DNA of 64,000 nt from Streptomyces umbrinus (lineage in GTDB: Bacteria; Actinomycetota; Actinomycetes; Streptomycetales; Streptomycetaceae): positions 1,364,001-1,428,000 of the forward strand of contig NZ_JAUSZI010000002.1 in the NCBI RefSeq assembly GCF_030817415.1. The letters run 5' to 3'. The position numbers were made by a program, and so were the translations under genes. Shown here one piece after another: positions 36,071-45,476 of this stretch. The notes under the pieces were generated by a model. That model saw nothing but the letters and a program-made list of their open reading frames with translations. It was not told the origin of the DNA and did not search any database. Every line of letters starts with the position of its first letter. Position 1 is the first letter of the stretch.

Positions 36071-39000
36071 TCACCAGCCCGACGACGTGTAGACAACGGC
36101 TCCGGCCGACTCGTCGCCCCAGGCGAGTTCACGCAGCAGCGCCGCGGTGCCCTCCTCGGGGTCGATCAGCTTGATCCCGCGCCTGGCGTACTCGCGTCCG
36201 AGTTCCGGGGTGACCATTCCGGTGTGACCGCCGGTCGGCGCCCACGGTCCCCAGTGCACGGTCAGAGCACGGTGACCGGTGCGGGCGGCCCAGTCGGCGC
36301 CGAGGCTCTGGAGGGCGTCGTTGGCGGCCGCGTAGTCGACCTGGCCGCGGTTGCCGAGGACGGCCGAGATGCTCCCGAACAGGACGGCGAACGCGGGCCC
36401 GTTCGGGAACTCCTCCAGAGCCGTCAGCAAGGTCTCGGCGCCGCTCGTCTTCGTGTCGTACACGCGCTGGAAGGACTCGGCGGTCTTGTCGGCGATCAGC
36501 CGGTCCTCGATCACTCCTGCCGCGTAGACGACACCGTCGAGCCGGCCGTGCTCGGCGTGGATCTCCTTCACCGCCTGGAGCGCGGCGTCCGGCTCCCGGA
36601 AGTCCACGGAGTGGTAGCGGGCGGTGCTGCCGAGGGCCGTGAGCTCCGCCAGGGTGGCGGTGATCTCCCGCTGGGCCAGCACGAGTTCGGCTTCGCGGTT
36701 GATGTCGGCGGGCGTCAGGCCCCCGCCCGCGCGGGTCGCGAGGGCCGTACGCAGCGCGGCGCGGTCCGTGGCGGCCGCGATGGCCGGATCCTCGGGGCCG
36801 GTCGGCGCCGGAGTCCTGCCGAGCAGTTCGACACGGCACCGGGAGGCCGCGGCGAGCGCGGCGGCGAAGGTCGCGGTGATGCCGCGGGCCCCGCCGACCA
36901 ACAACACCACGGAGTCCCGGTCGAGGCCGATGGCGGCGGCCTCGGCGGCTCCGTCACCCGCCGGTCCGGCGCCGGTGGTTCCGAGGGTGCCCAGCGGTGT
37001 CTCCACGAGGTCAAGTCCGTGGCGACCGGCTGCCGTTCGCAGGACGACGGGAGCCGGGTCGGGCGCGAGCAGTTCGGCGACCAGCGCGTCGGCGACGGCG
37101 GCCGGAGTGGTGTCTTCGAGGTCGACGACCCGCGCGACGGTCTCCGGGTACTCGCGTGCGACCGTACGGAACAGACCGTGCAGCCCTTCCGACCGCAAGC
37201 CCGGGGAGCCCCCGTCTGCGGGCCGGGCGGCGAGCAGCCAGCGCGGGCCCTGGCGCAGGGCGGCCTGGAAGACGGGGAAGGCATGGGGCAGCACCGGTGA
37301 CGAGGAATCGGCGAGGGAGCCGAGGTACAGCACCCCGTCCACCCGGCCGTCCGCTTCGGTGAGCAGGTGCTCCGGGCGGAGGATCACGGCGTCGGCTCCG
37401 TGCGCCGCCAGCCGGGAGAACACCTCCCGGGACACGTCCTCGCTCTCGTAGCCGAGCAGGACGAACCGCTTCCCGGCCAGTACGGCGGACGGGTCCGCCG
37501 AGCCGTCACCGTCCTGCTGCTCCAGCAGGACGGGCCGGAGCTGAAACCGCTTCGGCGCCTCGCCTGCGACCTCCACCAACTCTGGCGTCTCGGTCTGCCC
37601 GACCGCTGTGCCGTTCCGTGGCCCTTCTGGCTGCCCGGTCCCAACCGGCGGCGTGCTCGGAGCCGTACCGCCGGACGGTTCGGCGGGCCCCGCCAGACGC
37701 GCGGCGAGCCAGCCCGTCACCGACGCGGCCGTACGGGCCTTCGCCAGGTCCTCCAGTTCCGCGTCGTCCAGCCCGGCGATGTCCACGCCGCCCCCGGCGC
37801 TCAGGCGCTTGGCCAGTTCACCGGCGATCTCGGCCCGTTTGATGGAGTCGATGCTGAGGTCGGCCTCCAGGTCGAGATCGGGCTCGATCATGTCCACGGG
37901 ATAGCCGGTGCGCTCGCTGATGATCTCCAGCACGACGGCCAGGACGTCCGCTTCCGTGACCGCTGCCGTGACCGACGGGGTGGCGCGCGTCTGGGAGGTG
38001 GCGAGCGCTGATGCGGCCTCCTCCGGCCGCAGAACCGGCAGTTGGGCCACGGGAAGCTCCGCGGCCGGTACCGCCTGTTGACGCATGCCGACCGCGGCGG
38101 GTGCGACGGGCGCGGGAATCCATTCCCCCGCCGTGGCGCCGAAGTAGGTCATCAGCACGTCCCGCTGGGCAGCCACCATCTCCCGGCTGGTGCGCAGGTA
38201 TTCGACGATCAGCGCGTCCCTGTCGGCCGGGACGCCGTCTCCGTGGTTCACGTGGCTCGTCGTCACTGTCGTCTCCACAACGCGTCGGGCCGGTGCGAGG
38301 GCACCGGGGAGGAGTTCTCCGGCGGCCGTACGGACCAGCTGGCCGTCGACCGTCCAGCCGGGCCGTTCGGGCTCCGGGGTCCGGGTCGCGTCGACGGCGT
38401 CGCGTCCCTGGAACAGCCATCCGGTGCGTACCGGCAGCCCCGCCACGGCCAGTTGGGCCAGCGCGTCGAGCCAGCCACGCAGTCCGCTGTCGTGACGCGG
38501 CTCGCACGCGACGGTGCGGTGCGGGCGGTCGCCGAGGATCTGCGTGACCAGCCGGGTGAGTACGGAGCCGGGGCCGGCCTCGACGAAGACCCTTGCCCCG
38601 GCCTCGTACATGGCCTCGATCTGTGCGACGAATCCGACGGGGGCGCCGATCTGGGCGGCGAGTTCCGCGCGGATCCCGTCGGCGTCGTCGCCGTACGGGG
38701 CCGCTGTGCGGTTGGACCACACCGGGAACTCGGGCGGACGCACGGTCCGGCGCGCGAGTGCCTCGGCGAACCGTTCTCCGCCGGCGGCCACCACCGGGCT
38801 GTGGAAGGCGCAGGCGACGGGGATGCCTTCGGCGCGGTGTCCCGCCGCGCGCAGCAGTCGCACGGCGGTGGCCATCGCCTCCGTCGGTCCGGAAATCACG
38901 GTCTGCCGGGGCGAGTTGTGGTTGGCGACGACGACCGTGCCGGGGGCGCCCGTCTCGCGCAGGGCCCGTTCGACGTCTTCGGCACCGGCCGCGACCGCCG

Positions 39001-42000
39001 CCATGGTTCCCGGATCCTCGCCGACGGCCGAGAGGATCGCCGCCGCCCGCTCGGCGCTCAGCTCAAGCAGCGCCTCCGGCGTGATCGCGCCCGCCGCGCA
39101 GAGGGCGACCAGTTCGCCGTAGCTGTGCCCGGCGGCCATGTCCGGTCGTACACCGGCCGCGGTGAGCAGTGCGTGGGCGGCGAGTCCGGCGATGCCCAGC
39201 GCGGGCTGGGCGACCCGGGTGTCGGTGATCCCGGCTCGCCGGCGGTCCCGAGCAGCCGTGTCGAAGGCGGCGGGCGGGTACAGCGCGTCGGCGTGGTCGC
39301 GGCCGAGGTGCAGGTAGTGCTGAAGCTCGGGGAAGGCGATGAACACGTCCGCGAGCATCCCGGGCCGCTGGCTGCCCTGGCCCGGGAAGAGAAACGCGAC
39401 CTTGCCGTCGGCCACCGCCGGCCGACGCGGACCGGACGGCACCTGTCCCGCGTCCGCCCGCGCCACGTCCGCCTCCGCCGCGTCCGCCCGCGCCATGTCC
39501 GCCTGCGTAACGTCCACCCGCGCCATGTCCGCCTGCGCCGCGTCCACCCGCGCCATGTCCGCCTGCGTAACGTCCACCCGCACCTGCTCGCTCCCGCCGA
39601 CCAGCGCTCGTCCGGTCTCCGCGAGGTGGATGCCCCCGGCCGGGTCGTCCTCGCCCGCCAGAGCCCGGCGCAGCCGGCCGATCAGCCCGTCGACGTCCGT
39701 GGCTACGACGGCCACCTGGACCGGTTCGTAGCGGGCGTCGGCACGGCGGGACGCGCTCAGCGCGAGGTCGCGCAGGCGCCACGGGCGGCCGTCGGTCCCG
39801 GCGGCCTTCAGTACGTCCTCGATGGCTCGCCGGGCCGCCGCCGGATCCGTACCGCGGAAGGTGAACAGCTCTGCGGGCCAGCTGTCCAGGCCGTGGGCGG
39901 GCGGTTCGGCGGCCGTGTGGGCGCTGAGCACCACATGGAAGTTGGTCCCGCCGAAGCCGAACGCGCTGAGTCCGGCGACGCGCTCCCCGGCCGGGACCGC
40001 CCAGGGCCGTGCCCGTGTGTGGAAGGCGAACGGGCTGCTCTCCTCCCGCCATGCCGGGTTCGGCCGCTTGATGTGCAGAGTGGGCGGCTTCACTCCCGTG
40101 TAGAGGGACAGCACGGTCTTGATCAGGCCCGCGAGACCGGCGGCGCACTTGCTGTGCCCGATCTGCGACTTGACCGAACCGAGCGCGCAGCCACCGGCCT
40201 TGGCCCCGGCCTCGGTGAACACCTCGCTGAGGATGGTCAGTTCGGTACGGTCCCCCACCACGGTCCCTGTGCCATGGGCCTCGACCAGGCCGACGTCGGC
40301 CGGTGAGATGCCCGCGTTGCGGTAGGCCCGTTCCAGCGCGGCGCGCTGCCCCTCGGGGCGGGGTGCCGTGAGTCCGAGCGAGCGGCCGTCGCTGGAACTG
40401 CCGACTCCCTTGATCACGCCGTAGATCCGGTCGCCGTCCCGTTCGGCGTCCGCGAGCCGCTTGAGCACGACACAGGCGATGCCCTCGCCCAGGGCTATCC
40501 CGTCCGCCGAACTGTCGAAGGCGCGCGACCGGCCGGTCGGCGAGAGCGCGTGCACGGAGGAGAAGAGGACGTAGTCGTTGATGCCGTTGTGCAGGTCGGC
40601 GCCGCCGCACAGCACGACGTCACTCGTACCGCCGACGAGTTCCTTGCACGCCACGTCGACGGCGGCGAGGGACGACGCGCACGCCGCGTCGACGGTGTAG
40701 TTGGCGCCGCCCAGGTCCAGCCGGTTGGCGATCCGCCCCGAGATGACGTTGGCCAGCATCCCGGGGAAGGAGTCCTCGGTGAGCCGGGGCAGTTGCCCGT
40801 CCAGACCGCCGGGAACCTCCCCGTAGTAGGAGGGCAGTACGGCACGCAGGGTGGCGGCGTTGGAAAGGTCGCTGCCCGCTTCGGCGCCGAAGACCACGGA
40901 GGTCCGCGACCGGTCGAAGCCCCGGCCGCGCTCCCCGTAACCGGCGTCCTCCAGTGCCCGCCGCGCGGCTTCCAGTGCCAGCAGCTGTACGGGCTCGATG
41001 CTGCCCAGCGAGGTCGGCGGGATGCCGTAACGCAGCGGGTCGAAGGGAATCCGCGGCAGGAAGCCACCCCACTTGGACGGAGTGGCGCCTTTCGCGTCCT
41101 CCGAGTAGTGCACGGCGGGGTCCCAGCGGTCGGCGGGGACCTCACCGACGCCGTCGTGGCCGCCGAGGATGTTCGCCCAGTAGGCGGCGAGGTCGGGGGC
41201 CCCCGGGAACATGCAGGCCATGCCGACCACGGCCACGTCCAGCGGCTCGGGCGCTGCGGGCTCCTCGGCCGTGTCCATCCCGAGGCGTTCCCGGAGGAGA
41301 GCCGTGCGGGCCGCGAGGAATCCCGCCGCGCCGGTGGTGACCGAGCCGTGCAGCGCGCTGATCGTGGTGGTCGCCGAGCGCAGGACGGCCACTTCTCCGG
41401 CCATGAACATGCCCTCGGAGAGCTGGCGTTCCTCGGCCACGGCCGCCAGTTCACCGGTGGCGTCCCGCTCGATGCCCTTGCTGGCGATGCGCAGCCGCCC
41501 GACGTTGAGCCGTTCCAGTTCCTCCCAGATCCGCCGCTCCGGCACGCCGCGCTCGCGCAGCTCCGCCTCGAACTCCCGGTAGTTCTCGCTGAACGGGCTG
41601 GGCACACAGCGGGTGGCATGGCCGGGTGCGGTCTCCAGCAACGCGGTGCGGGTGGCGGCCATGACCTGCCGCTGGAAGAGCGGCCGGACCGCCCCGCACT
41701 CCACCGCTTCGTCGGTGAACAGATAGGCGGTTCCCATGAGGACGCCGACGGCGGCTCCGCGCGCGGTCAGAGGAGCGGCGAGTGCGGCGATCATCGCCGA
41801 CGAGCGCTCGTCATGGACGCCGCCCGCGAAGAACACCTCGACGCGCTCGGCCGTTTGGGCATCCGCGTCGTCCAAGAAGTCTTCCAGTACGGCGAGTTGG
41901 GCCTCCCACAGGGGGAAACTCGCGCGCGGTCCGACGTGGCCGCCGCATTCGGAGCCCTCGAAGACGAATCGGCGGGCTCCGGCGTCGAGGAACTGGCGGA

Positions 42001-43324
42001 GCAGGCCCGGCGAGGGCACGTGCAGGAAGGTGCTGATCCCGGCCCGCTCCAGCGCCTCGGCCTGGGACGGTCGTCCGCCCGCGATGATCGCGTGCGTGGG
42101 CCGCAGCTCCCGTACGGCTTCGAGCTGGGCGTTTCTGGTCTCCTCGGGTGCGAAGCCGAGCACGCCGACGCCCCAGGGCCGGCCGGCCACGACGGCGCGG
42201 GTGTCCTCCAGGACCGTACGCGTCTGCTCGCCGCTCGCGAGAGCCAGCGCGATGAACGGCAGGGCCCCGTCCCCGGCGACGGCGGCGGCGAACCGTGCCT
42301 GGTCGCTGACCCGGGTCATCGGCCCCTGGGCGACAGGCACGCGCGTGCCGAGCGCCCGGCTCATCGGGGACCCGGGACGCAGTGCCCCGGCCGGCCCGTC
42401 GTCGCGTACGGCGTCCCGTACGGAGTCGGTCAGGGCGCGGACCGTCCGGCCCGCGTCGCCCCAGCGCTCGGCGAAGCGGGCGGCGAGGAAGCCGTCCTGA
42501 CCGACCGGCAGGAGCTGGGTAAGAGGGTCCTGGGCACCGAGCATTTCCGACACGAGCGACGGATCGTCGGCCGGGATGCGCGGGACGTCCGGACCCCTGC
42601 GGTGCAGCACCCGGTGCCCGCCCACCACGACTGTCTCCGAACCGTCCATGGACCGCAGTGCCGCGGCAGCCGGCTCCGGAAGCCTCGCCTCGGCGAGCAG
42701 CGCCAACTGGCTGTCCAGGACCACTCCGGCCGCCCCACCGGCCACGGCCGCCGCTGCCGTACGGGGGCCGATGCCGCCGCAGGCCCAGACGGGGAGGTCC
42801 ACGCCGGGCTCGGCGAGCAGGTGCTGGAGCAGGACGAAGGTGCTGAGCTCCCCGGTCCGGCCGCCGCTCTCGCTGCCGCGGGCGATCAGGCCGTGCGCTC
42901 CGGCGCGGACCGCCACCAGAGCCTGCTCCAGGTCCGTGACCTCCACCAGGACTCGGTACGCCGCGGTGACCTCGTCGATCTGCCATGGCGAATCCATGCC
43001 GAGGACGACGGTATGGAGACCACCGCCGTCTCGCTTTCCCGGCTTTCCGTTCTTCTTTCCAGGCGCGAATTCTCCGGGTTCGAGTTTCCCGGGACCGAGT
43101 TCTCCGGGAGCCATCCGGCAGTGCGCTCCGACCCGCACTCCGAACGGTCCCGGCGCCCAGCGACTCAGAGATGCCAGCGCTTCTCTGGCTCTTCGGTCGC
43201 CGACTCCCAGGTCAAGTACCCCGAGGCCGCCCGCACGGCTGACGGCGGCGGCAAGCCTGGCTTCTGGCTCACCGAACGGGGTGATTCCAATGATCATGTC
43301 CTCGGCGCGCACAGCAGACGTCAT
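36071..43324 (-). CDS. PUFA/Hgl-type synthase subunit: tandem NMO-like enoyl reductase-KS-AT-ACP-KR
   Basis: 2417 residues. ATG 43324 follows GGAGA; a longer reading has no ribosome site. Residues about 8-305 and 318-680 both resemble nitronate monooxygenase/PfaD flavoproteins (LAAAVSRAGGLGVLDLG and WACGGIGPRTAAAA; VPVAQGPMTRVSD, FEGSECGGHVGPR). KS (about 694-1140): Cys882 in DAACASSL, His1017, His1057. AT (about 1305-1640): FLFPGQGSQRPGM, Ser1401 in GHSYGEL, AFHSP. One ACP: Ser1827 in LSIDSIKRAE, the PUFA-synthase motif. KR (about 2135-2417): VGGARGIT and VDYAAANDAL. A tandem repeat lies in the KS-AT linker. PUFA synthases normally carry the reductase on a separate gene (PfaD) and several ACPs; here there is fusion and a single ACP. 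Confidence 0.93.
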   Translation of the reverse strand: MTSAVRAEDMIIGITPFGEPEARLAAAVSRAGGLGVLDLGVGDRRAREALASLSRWAPGPFGVRVGAHCRMAPGELGPGKLEPGEFAPGKKNGKPGKRDGGGLHTVVLGMDSPWQIDEVTAAYRVLVEVTDLEQALVAVRAGAHGLIARGSESGGRTGELSTFVLLQHLLAEPGVDLPVWACGGIGPRTAAAAVAGGAAGVVLDSQLALLAEARLPEPAAAALRSMDGSETVVVGGHRVLHRRGPDVPRIPADDPSLVSEMLGAQDPLTQLLPVGQDGFLAARFAERWGDAGRTVRALTDSVRDAVRDDGPAGALRPGSPMSRALGTRVPVAQGPMTRVSDQARFAAAVAGDGALPFIALALASGEQTRTVLEDTRAVVAGRPWGVGVLGFAPEETRNAQLEAVRELRPTHAIIAGGRPSQAEALERAGISTFLHVPSPGLLRQFLDAGARRFVFEGSECGGHVGPRASFPLWEAQLAVLEDFLDDADAQTAERVEVFFAGGVHDERSSAMIAALAAPLTARGAAVGVLMGTAYLFTDEAVECGAVRPLFQRQVMAATRTALLETAPGHATRCVPSPFSENYREFEAELRERGVPERRIWEELERLNVGRLRIASKGIERDATGELAAVAEERQLSEGMFMAGEVAVLRSATTTISALHGSVTTGAAGFLAARTALLRERLGMDTAEEPAAPEPLDVAVVGMACMFPGAPDLAAYWANILGGHDGVGEVPADRWDPAVHYSEDAKGATPSKWGGFLPRIPFDPLRYGIPPTSLGSIEPVQLLALEAARRALEDAGYGERGRGFDRSRTSVVFGAEAGSDLSNAATLRAVLPSYYGEVPGGLDGQLPRLTEDSFPGMLANVISGRIANRLDLGGANYTVDAACASSLAAVDVACKELVGGTSDVVLCGGADLHNGINDYVLFSSVHALSPTGRSRAFDSSADGIALGEGIACVVLKRLADAERDGDRIYGVIKGVGSSSDGRSLGLTAPRPEGQRAALERAYRNAGISPADVGLVEAHGTGTVVGDRTELTILSEVFTEAGAKAGGCALGSVKSQIGHSKCAAGLAGLIKTVLSLYTGVKPPTLHIKRPNPAWREESSPFAFHTRARPWAVPAGERVAGLSAFGFGGTNFHVVLSAHTAAEPPAHGLDSWPAELFTFRGTDPAAARRAIEDVLKAAGTDGRPWRLRDLALSASRRADARYEPVQVAVVATDVDGLIGRLRRALAGEDDPAGGIHLAETGRALVGGSEQVRVDVTQADMARVDAAQADMARVDVTQADMARADAAEADVARADAGQVPSGPRRPAVADGKVAFLFPGQGSQRPGMLADVFIAFPELQHYLHLGRDHADALYPPAAFDTAARDRRRAGITDTRVAQPALGIAGLAAHALLTAAGVRPDMAAGHSYGELVALCAAGAITPEALLELSAERAAAILSAVGEDPGTMAAVAAGAEDVERALRETGAPGTVVVANHNSPRQTVISGPTEAMATAVRLLRAAGHRAEGIPVACAFHSPVVAAGGERFAEALARRTVRPPEFPVWSNRTAAPYGDDADGIRAELAAQIGAPVGFVAQIEAMYEAGARVFVEAGPGSVLTRLVTQILGDRPHRTVACEPRHDSGLRGWLDALAQLAVAGLPVRTGWLFQGRDAVDATRTPEPERPGWTVDGQLVRTAAGELLPGALAPARRVVETTVTTSHVNHGDGVPADRDALIVEYLRTSREMVAAQRDVLMTYFGATAGEWIPAPVAPAAVGMRQQAVPAAELPVAQLPVLRPEEAASALATSQTRATPSVTAAVTEADVLAVVLEIISERTGYPVDMIEPDLDLEADLSIDSIKRAEIAGELAKRLSAGGGVDIAGLDDAELEDLAKARTAASVTGWLAARLAGPAEPSGGTAPSTPPVGTGQPEGPRNGTAVGQTETPELVEVAGEAPKRFQLRPVLLEQQDGDGSADPSAVLAGKRFVLLGYESEDVSREVFSRLAAHGADAVILRPEHLLTEADGRVDGVLYLGSLADSSSPVLPHAFPVFQAALRQGPRWLLAARPADGGSPGLRSEGLHGLFRTVAREYPETVARVVDLEDTTPAAVADALVAELLAPDPAPVVLRTAAGRHGLDLVETPLGTLGTTGAGPAGDGAAEAAAIGLDRDSVVLLVGGARGITATFAAALAAASRCRVELLGRTPAPTGPEDPAIAAATDRAALRTALATRAGGGLTPADINREAELVLAQREITATLAELTALGSTARYHSVDFREPDAALQAVKEIHAEHGRLDGVVYAAGVIEDRLIADKTAESFQRVYDTKTSGAETLLTALEEFPNGPAFAVLFGSISAVLGNRGQVDYAAANDALQSLGADWAARTGHRALTVHWGPWAPTGGHTGMVTPELGREYARRGIKLIDPEEGTAALLRELAWGDESAGAVVYTSSGW
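39443..39577 (-). repeat. 30-base tandem repeat in the KS-AT linker
   Basis: Four and a half units of 30 bases encode VDVTQADMAR, VDAAQADMAR, VDVTQADMAR, ADAAEADVAR and ADAGQ (residues 1250-1294 of the large synthase). The array is in frame and falls outside all catalytic domains, just before the AT. Near-identical units suggest recent slippage. Confidence 0.92.
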
Positions 43325-44225
43325 GATTCTCCGAAAAAATCGGTGAGACTGCACGGTGGGGGGTGCCTGGAGACGACGAATTGGCCCACGCGGACAAACA
43401 CCGTTCACGCGGCGTCGGGGGGAAACTCCCACGCGAAAACCAACCCGTTGGAAGCTAGCGCCAGACTTACCCGCCGGTCAACATCGCGTCGACCTGCCGC
43501 TACGCCGTGGAATCGATTCGGCCAGGCCCCGCCGGGCCTCAAGAACCGAAAACCCGGCCAATTGCAATCAGTCACTACTCTAGTCGGACGACAGCGCCGC
43601 AAGTCCGCCAAAAGCAGCGTCATGATTCACCCCTGCGAAACACGGACGGCAGCGCAAGGCCACTCTGTAAAATTCACATGTCAGCGCCAGAAGTCCCCGT
43701 CAGTCCCACTCTCAAGATCCGCATGCGGCGCGATGTCGAGAAACAAATCCCCACACAACTGACTCCATCACGGGACGTCGCTCCGGCTCATTCACAGGGA
43801 TTTCCCTTTTACCCACCCTCCCTCCCCGAACCGCCGACAGGATTTTACCTCTCCGCAACCGCAAGACGTTTCAGGAATCTCTCCGCCGACACCGGGAGAA
43901 CACACTTCGGATCAATCGGTCGAATCGCTCCCAAGAAACCGTTCACTCCGAGCCGACCACGACAATCCGTGCGCGGCCCCGGACGCACCACGGCCGCTCC
44001 CCCGCCCCGAATGTGATCTACGCCGCAGAGGCAACCCCGCCGCCGACACCGACGTCTTGATCGACAACGAGATGGCGCGGCGGCGCCAGTGACCCGTCGA
44101 CCCAAGGCGCATGACCCAGGGCGGAAAACGGGACACTATACACATCGCGTATACACAGCGTGTATACGCATGCGAACTCAGGTCCGCCGCCGCCCGTCCG
44201 AGCATCGGCAGACCGAAAGGCACGC
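43325..44225. other. 900-base divergent intergenic control region
   Basis: No convincing gene is present. The stretch is clearly richer in A and T than its flanks (e.g. GGATTTCCCTTTTACCC near 43800) and all its reading frames lack the third-position GC bias of neighbouring genes. It separates the minus-strand synthase operon from the plus-strand TPR/prenyltransferase pair and must hold both promoters. The only strong signal I see is the GTATAC palindrome at its right end. Confidence 0.75.
44148..44168. promoter_or_regulatory. 21-base perfect palindrome before the TPR gene
   Basis: CGTATACAC (44148-44156), AGC, GTGTATACG (44160-44168). A further TATACACA copy lies just upstream (44138-44145), giving three TATAC units. 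It starts 78 bases before the ATG, where a repressor or activator dimer could cover the promoter. No regulator gene is adjacent. Confidence 0.75.
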
Positions 44226-45476
44226 ATGTACGGCAAGGCATTCGCACCCGAGTACCAAGGTGCGCTCACCACCCTGTCCGTGAACTCCTCCCTGGTCGAC
44301 GTACTGGCCGCGGGCACCGAGCAGTTGCGCGCCGCCGAGCGCGCCGGAGCACGGGGAGAGGTGGCGCGCTCCGGCCTCGCGGTCGCGGAGGCGCACCGTC
44401 GGCTCGGGCAGGTCGGCGACGCCGACCGCGCGTGGAAGGCGAGTTACCGCGCGGCACGGGAGGCCGGGGACACCGCCGCGATGGCATGGGCCCTGTGGAG
44501 CGGCGGCACGCTGGCACGCCAGCGTGGTGCGTTCCCGCTCGCCTGGCGGCTGCTGGGGCTCGCGGCCGAGTTCGGCGAGCGCGGCGGCGACATCGTCGTA
44601 CGCGGCTACTCGCTCGCCGGGATGGCGGAGACGGGCCGGATCCAGGGCGACTATGAGGCGGTCGGCGCGCTGCACGAGCAACTCCTCGCCGAGGCACGCA
44701 AGCGCGGCGAGGCGCGGCACACCGTGTGGGCCCTGGAGGGCATCGCGCAGATTCACCGCAACACCGGCTCGTACGACACGGCGTACGCGATGTTCGAGGA
44801 GGCCGCGGAGATCGCCGGGCGGGCCGACGACCGGCGCGGCCACGCGTGGGCGCTGCGCGGCCTGGCCGACATCGTGTCCGTCCGAGACGGGGATGCCGAG
44901 CGCGCGCTCGGCCTGCTCGCCGAGGCCGAGGTGACCTGCCGGGAGATGAACCTGTCGAGCGCGCTGGCGTACAACCACAAGATGCGCGGCAACGTCCTTT
45001 ACCGGGCCGGGCGTTACGCGGAGGCCCGGGACGTCTACTCCCAGGCGCTGGCGGAGTTCCGCGCGATGAGCGAGCCCCGCGGTGAGGCGCTCTCCCGGCT
45101 CGGCCTCGCCAAGTCCCTCGCCCATCTGGGCCACGACCTGGACGACACGGCCGCCGAACTGGCCGATCTGGCACAGGTGTTGGAACGCATCGGCCTGCGG
45201 CACGCCCGCCAGATGGTGGCTCGCGCACAGGCGGAGTTCGGCATCGTGGCGGATACGGATGTCCGGACGGCCACCGTGCCGGACGCGGGCCCCCGTACCG
45301 GGCCCGGCGCGGGCGCCGACTCCGGCCGGCCGTCAGCGGTGGACACGGAGACCCCGGCCGCCGCCACGCCGACTGCCTGCAGCCCGGCCTCCACCGCCGC
45401 CGAAACAGATGAGGTTGAGGCCGCAGATGCCGGCACCCCCGCAACCACCCTCGCAGGCACGGAGGTTCGGCGATGA
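44226..45476 (+). CDS. Tetratricopeptide repeat protein coupled to a prenyl diphosphate synthase
   Basis: A 416-residue soluble protein. ATG 44226 follows AAAGG. About eight helical repeat pairs (for example AMAWALWSGGTLARQRGAFP, YDTAYAMFEEAAEIAGRADD, NHKMRGNVLYRAGRYAEARD) show TPR spacing. The last 90 residues are Ala/Thr/Pro-rich and look disordered. The stop overlaps the next start as ATGA, so the two products are made together. A protein-binding or scaffold role for the prenyltransferase is plausible but unproven. Confidence 0.85.
   Translation: MYGKAFAPEYQGALTTLSVNSSLVDVLAAGTEQLRAAERAGARGEVARSGLAVAEAHRRLGQVGDADRAWKASYRAAREAGDTAAMAWALWSGGTLARQRGAFPLAWRLLGLAAEFGERGGDIVVRGYSLAGMAETGRIQGDYEAVGALHEQLLAEARKRGEARHTVWALEGIAQIHRNTGSYDTAYAMFEEAAEIAGRADDRRGHAWALRGLADIVSVRDGDAERALGLLAEAEVTCREMNLSSALAYNHKMRGNVLYRAGRYAEARDVYSQALAEFRAMSEPRGEALSRLGLAKSLAHLGHDLDDTAAELADLAQVLERIGLRHARQMVARAQAEFGIVADTDVRTATVPDAGPRTGPGAGADSGRPSAVDTETPAAATPTACSPASTAAETDEVEAADAGTPATTLAGTEVRR

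Noticed and set aside
31192..36174. Plus-strand frames of 575 and 918 residues over the KS-AT-DH-PPTase gene
   Set aside because: Antisense shadows of a gene with all catalytic residues in order.
39443..39577. Possible CRISPR or satellite array
   Set aside because: The 30-base units are contiguous, in frame and protein coding, with no spacers.
43507..44016. A 169-residue open frame in the gap upstream of the synthase operon
   Set aside because: It lacks third-position GC bias, has no ribosome site, and its residue make-up (Pro/Arg/Ser/Thr, no hydrophobic core) looks random.
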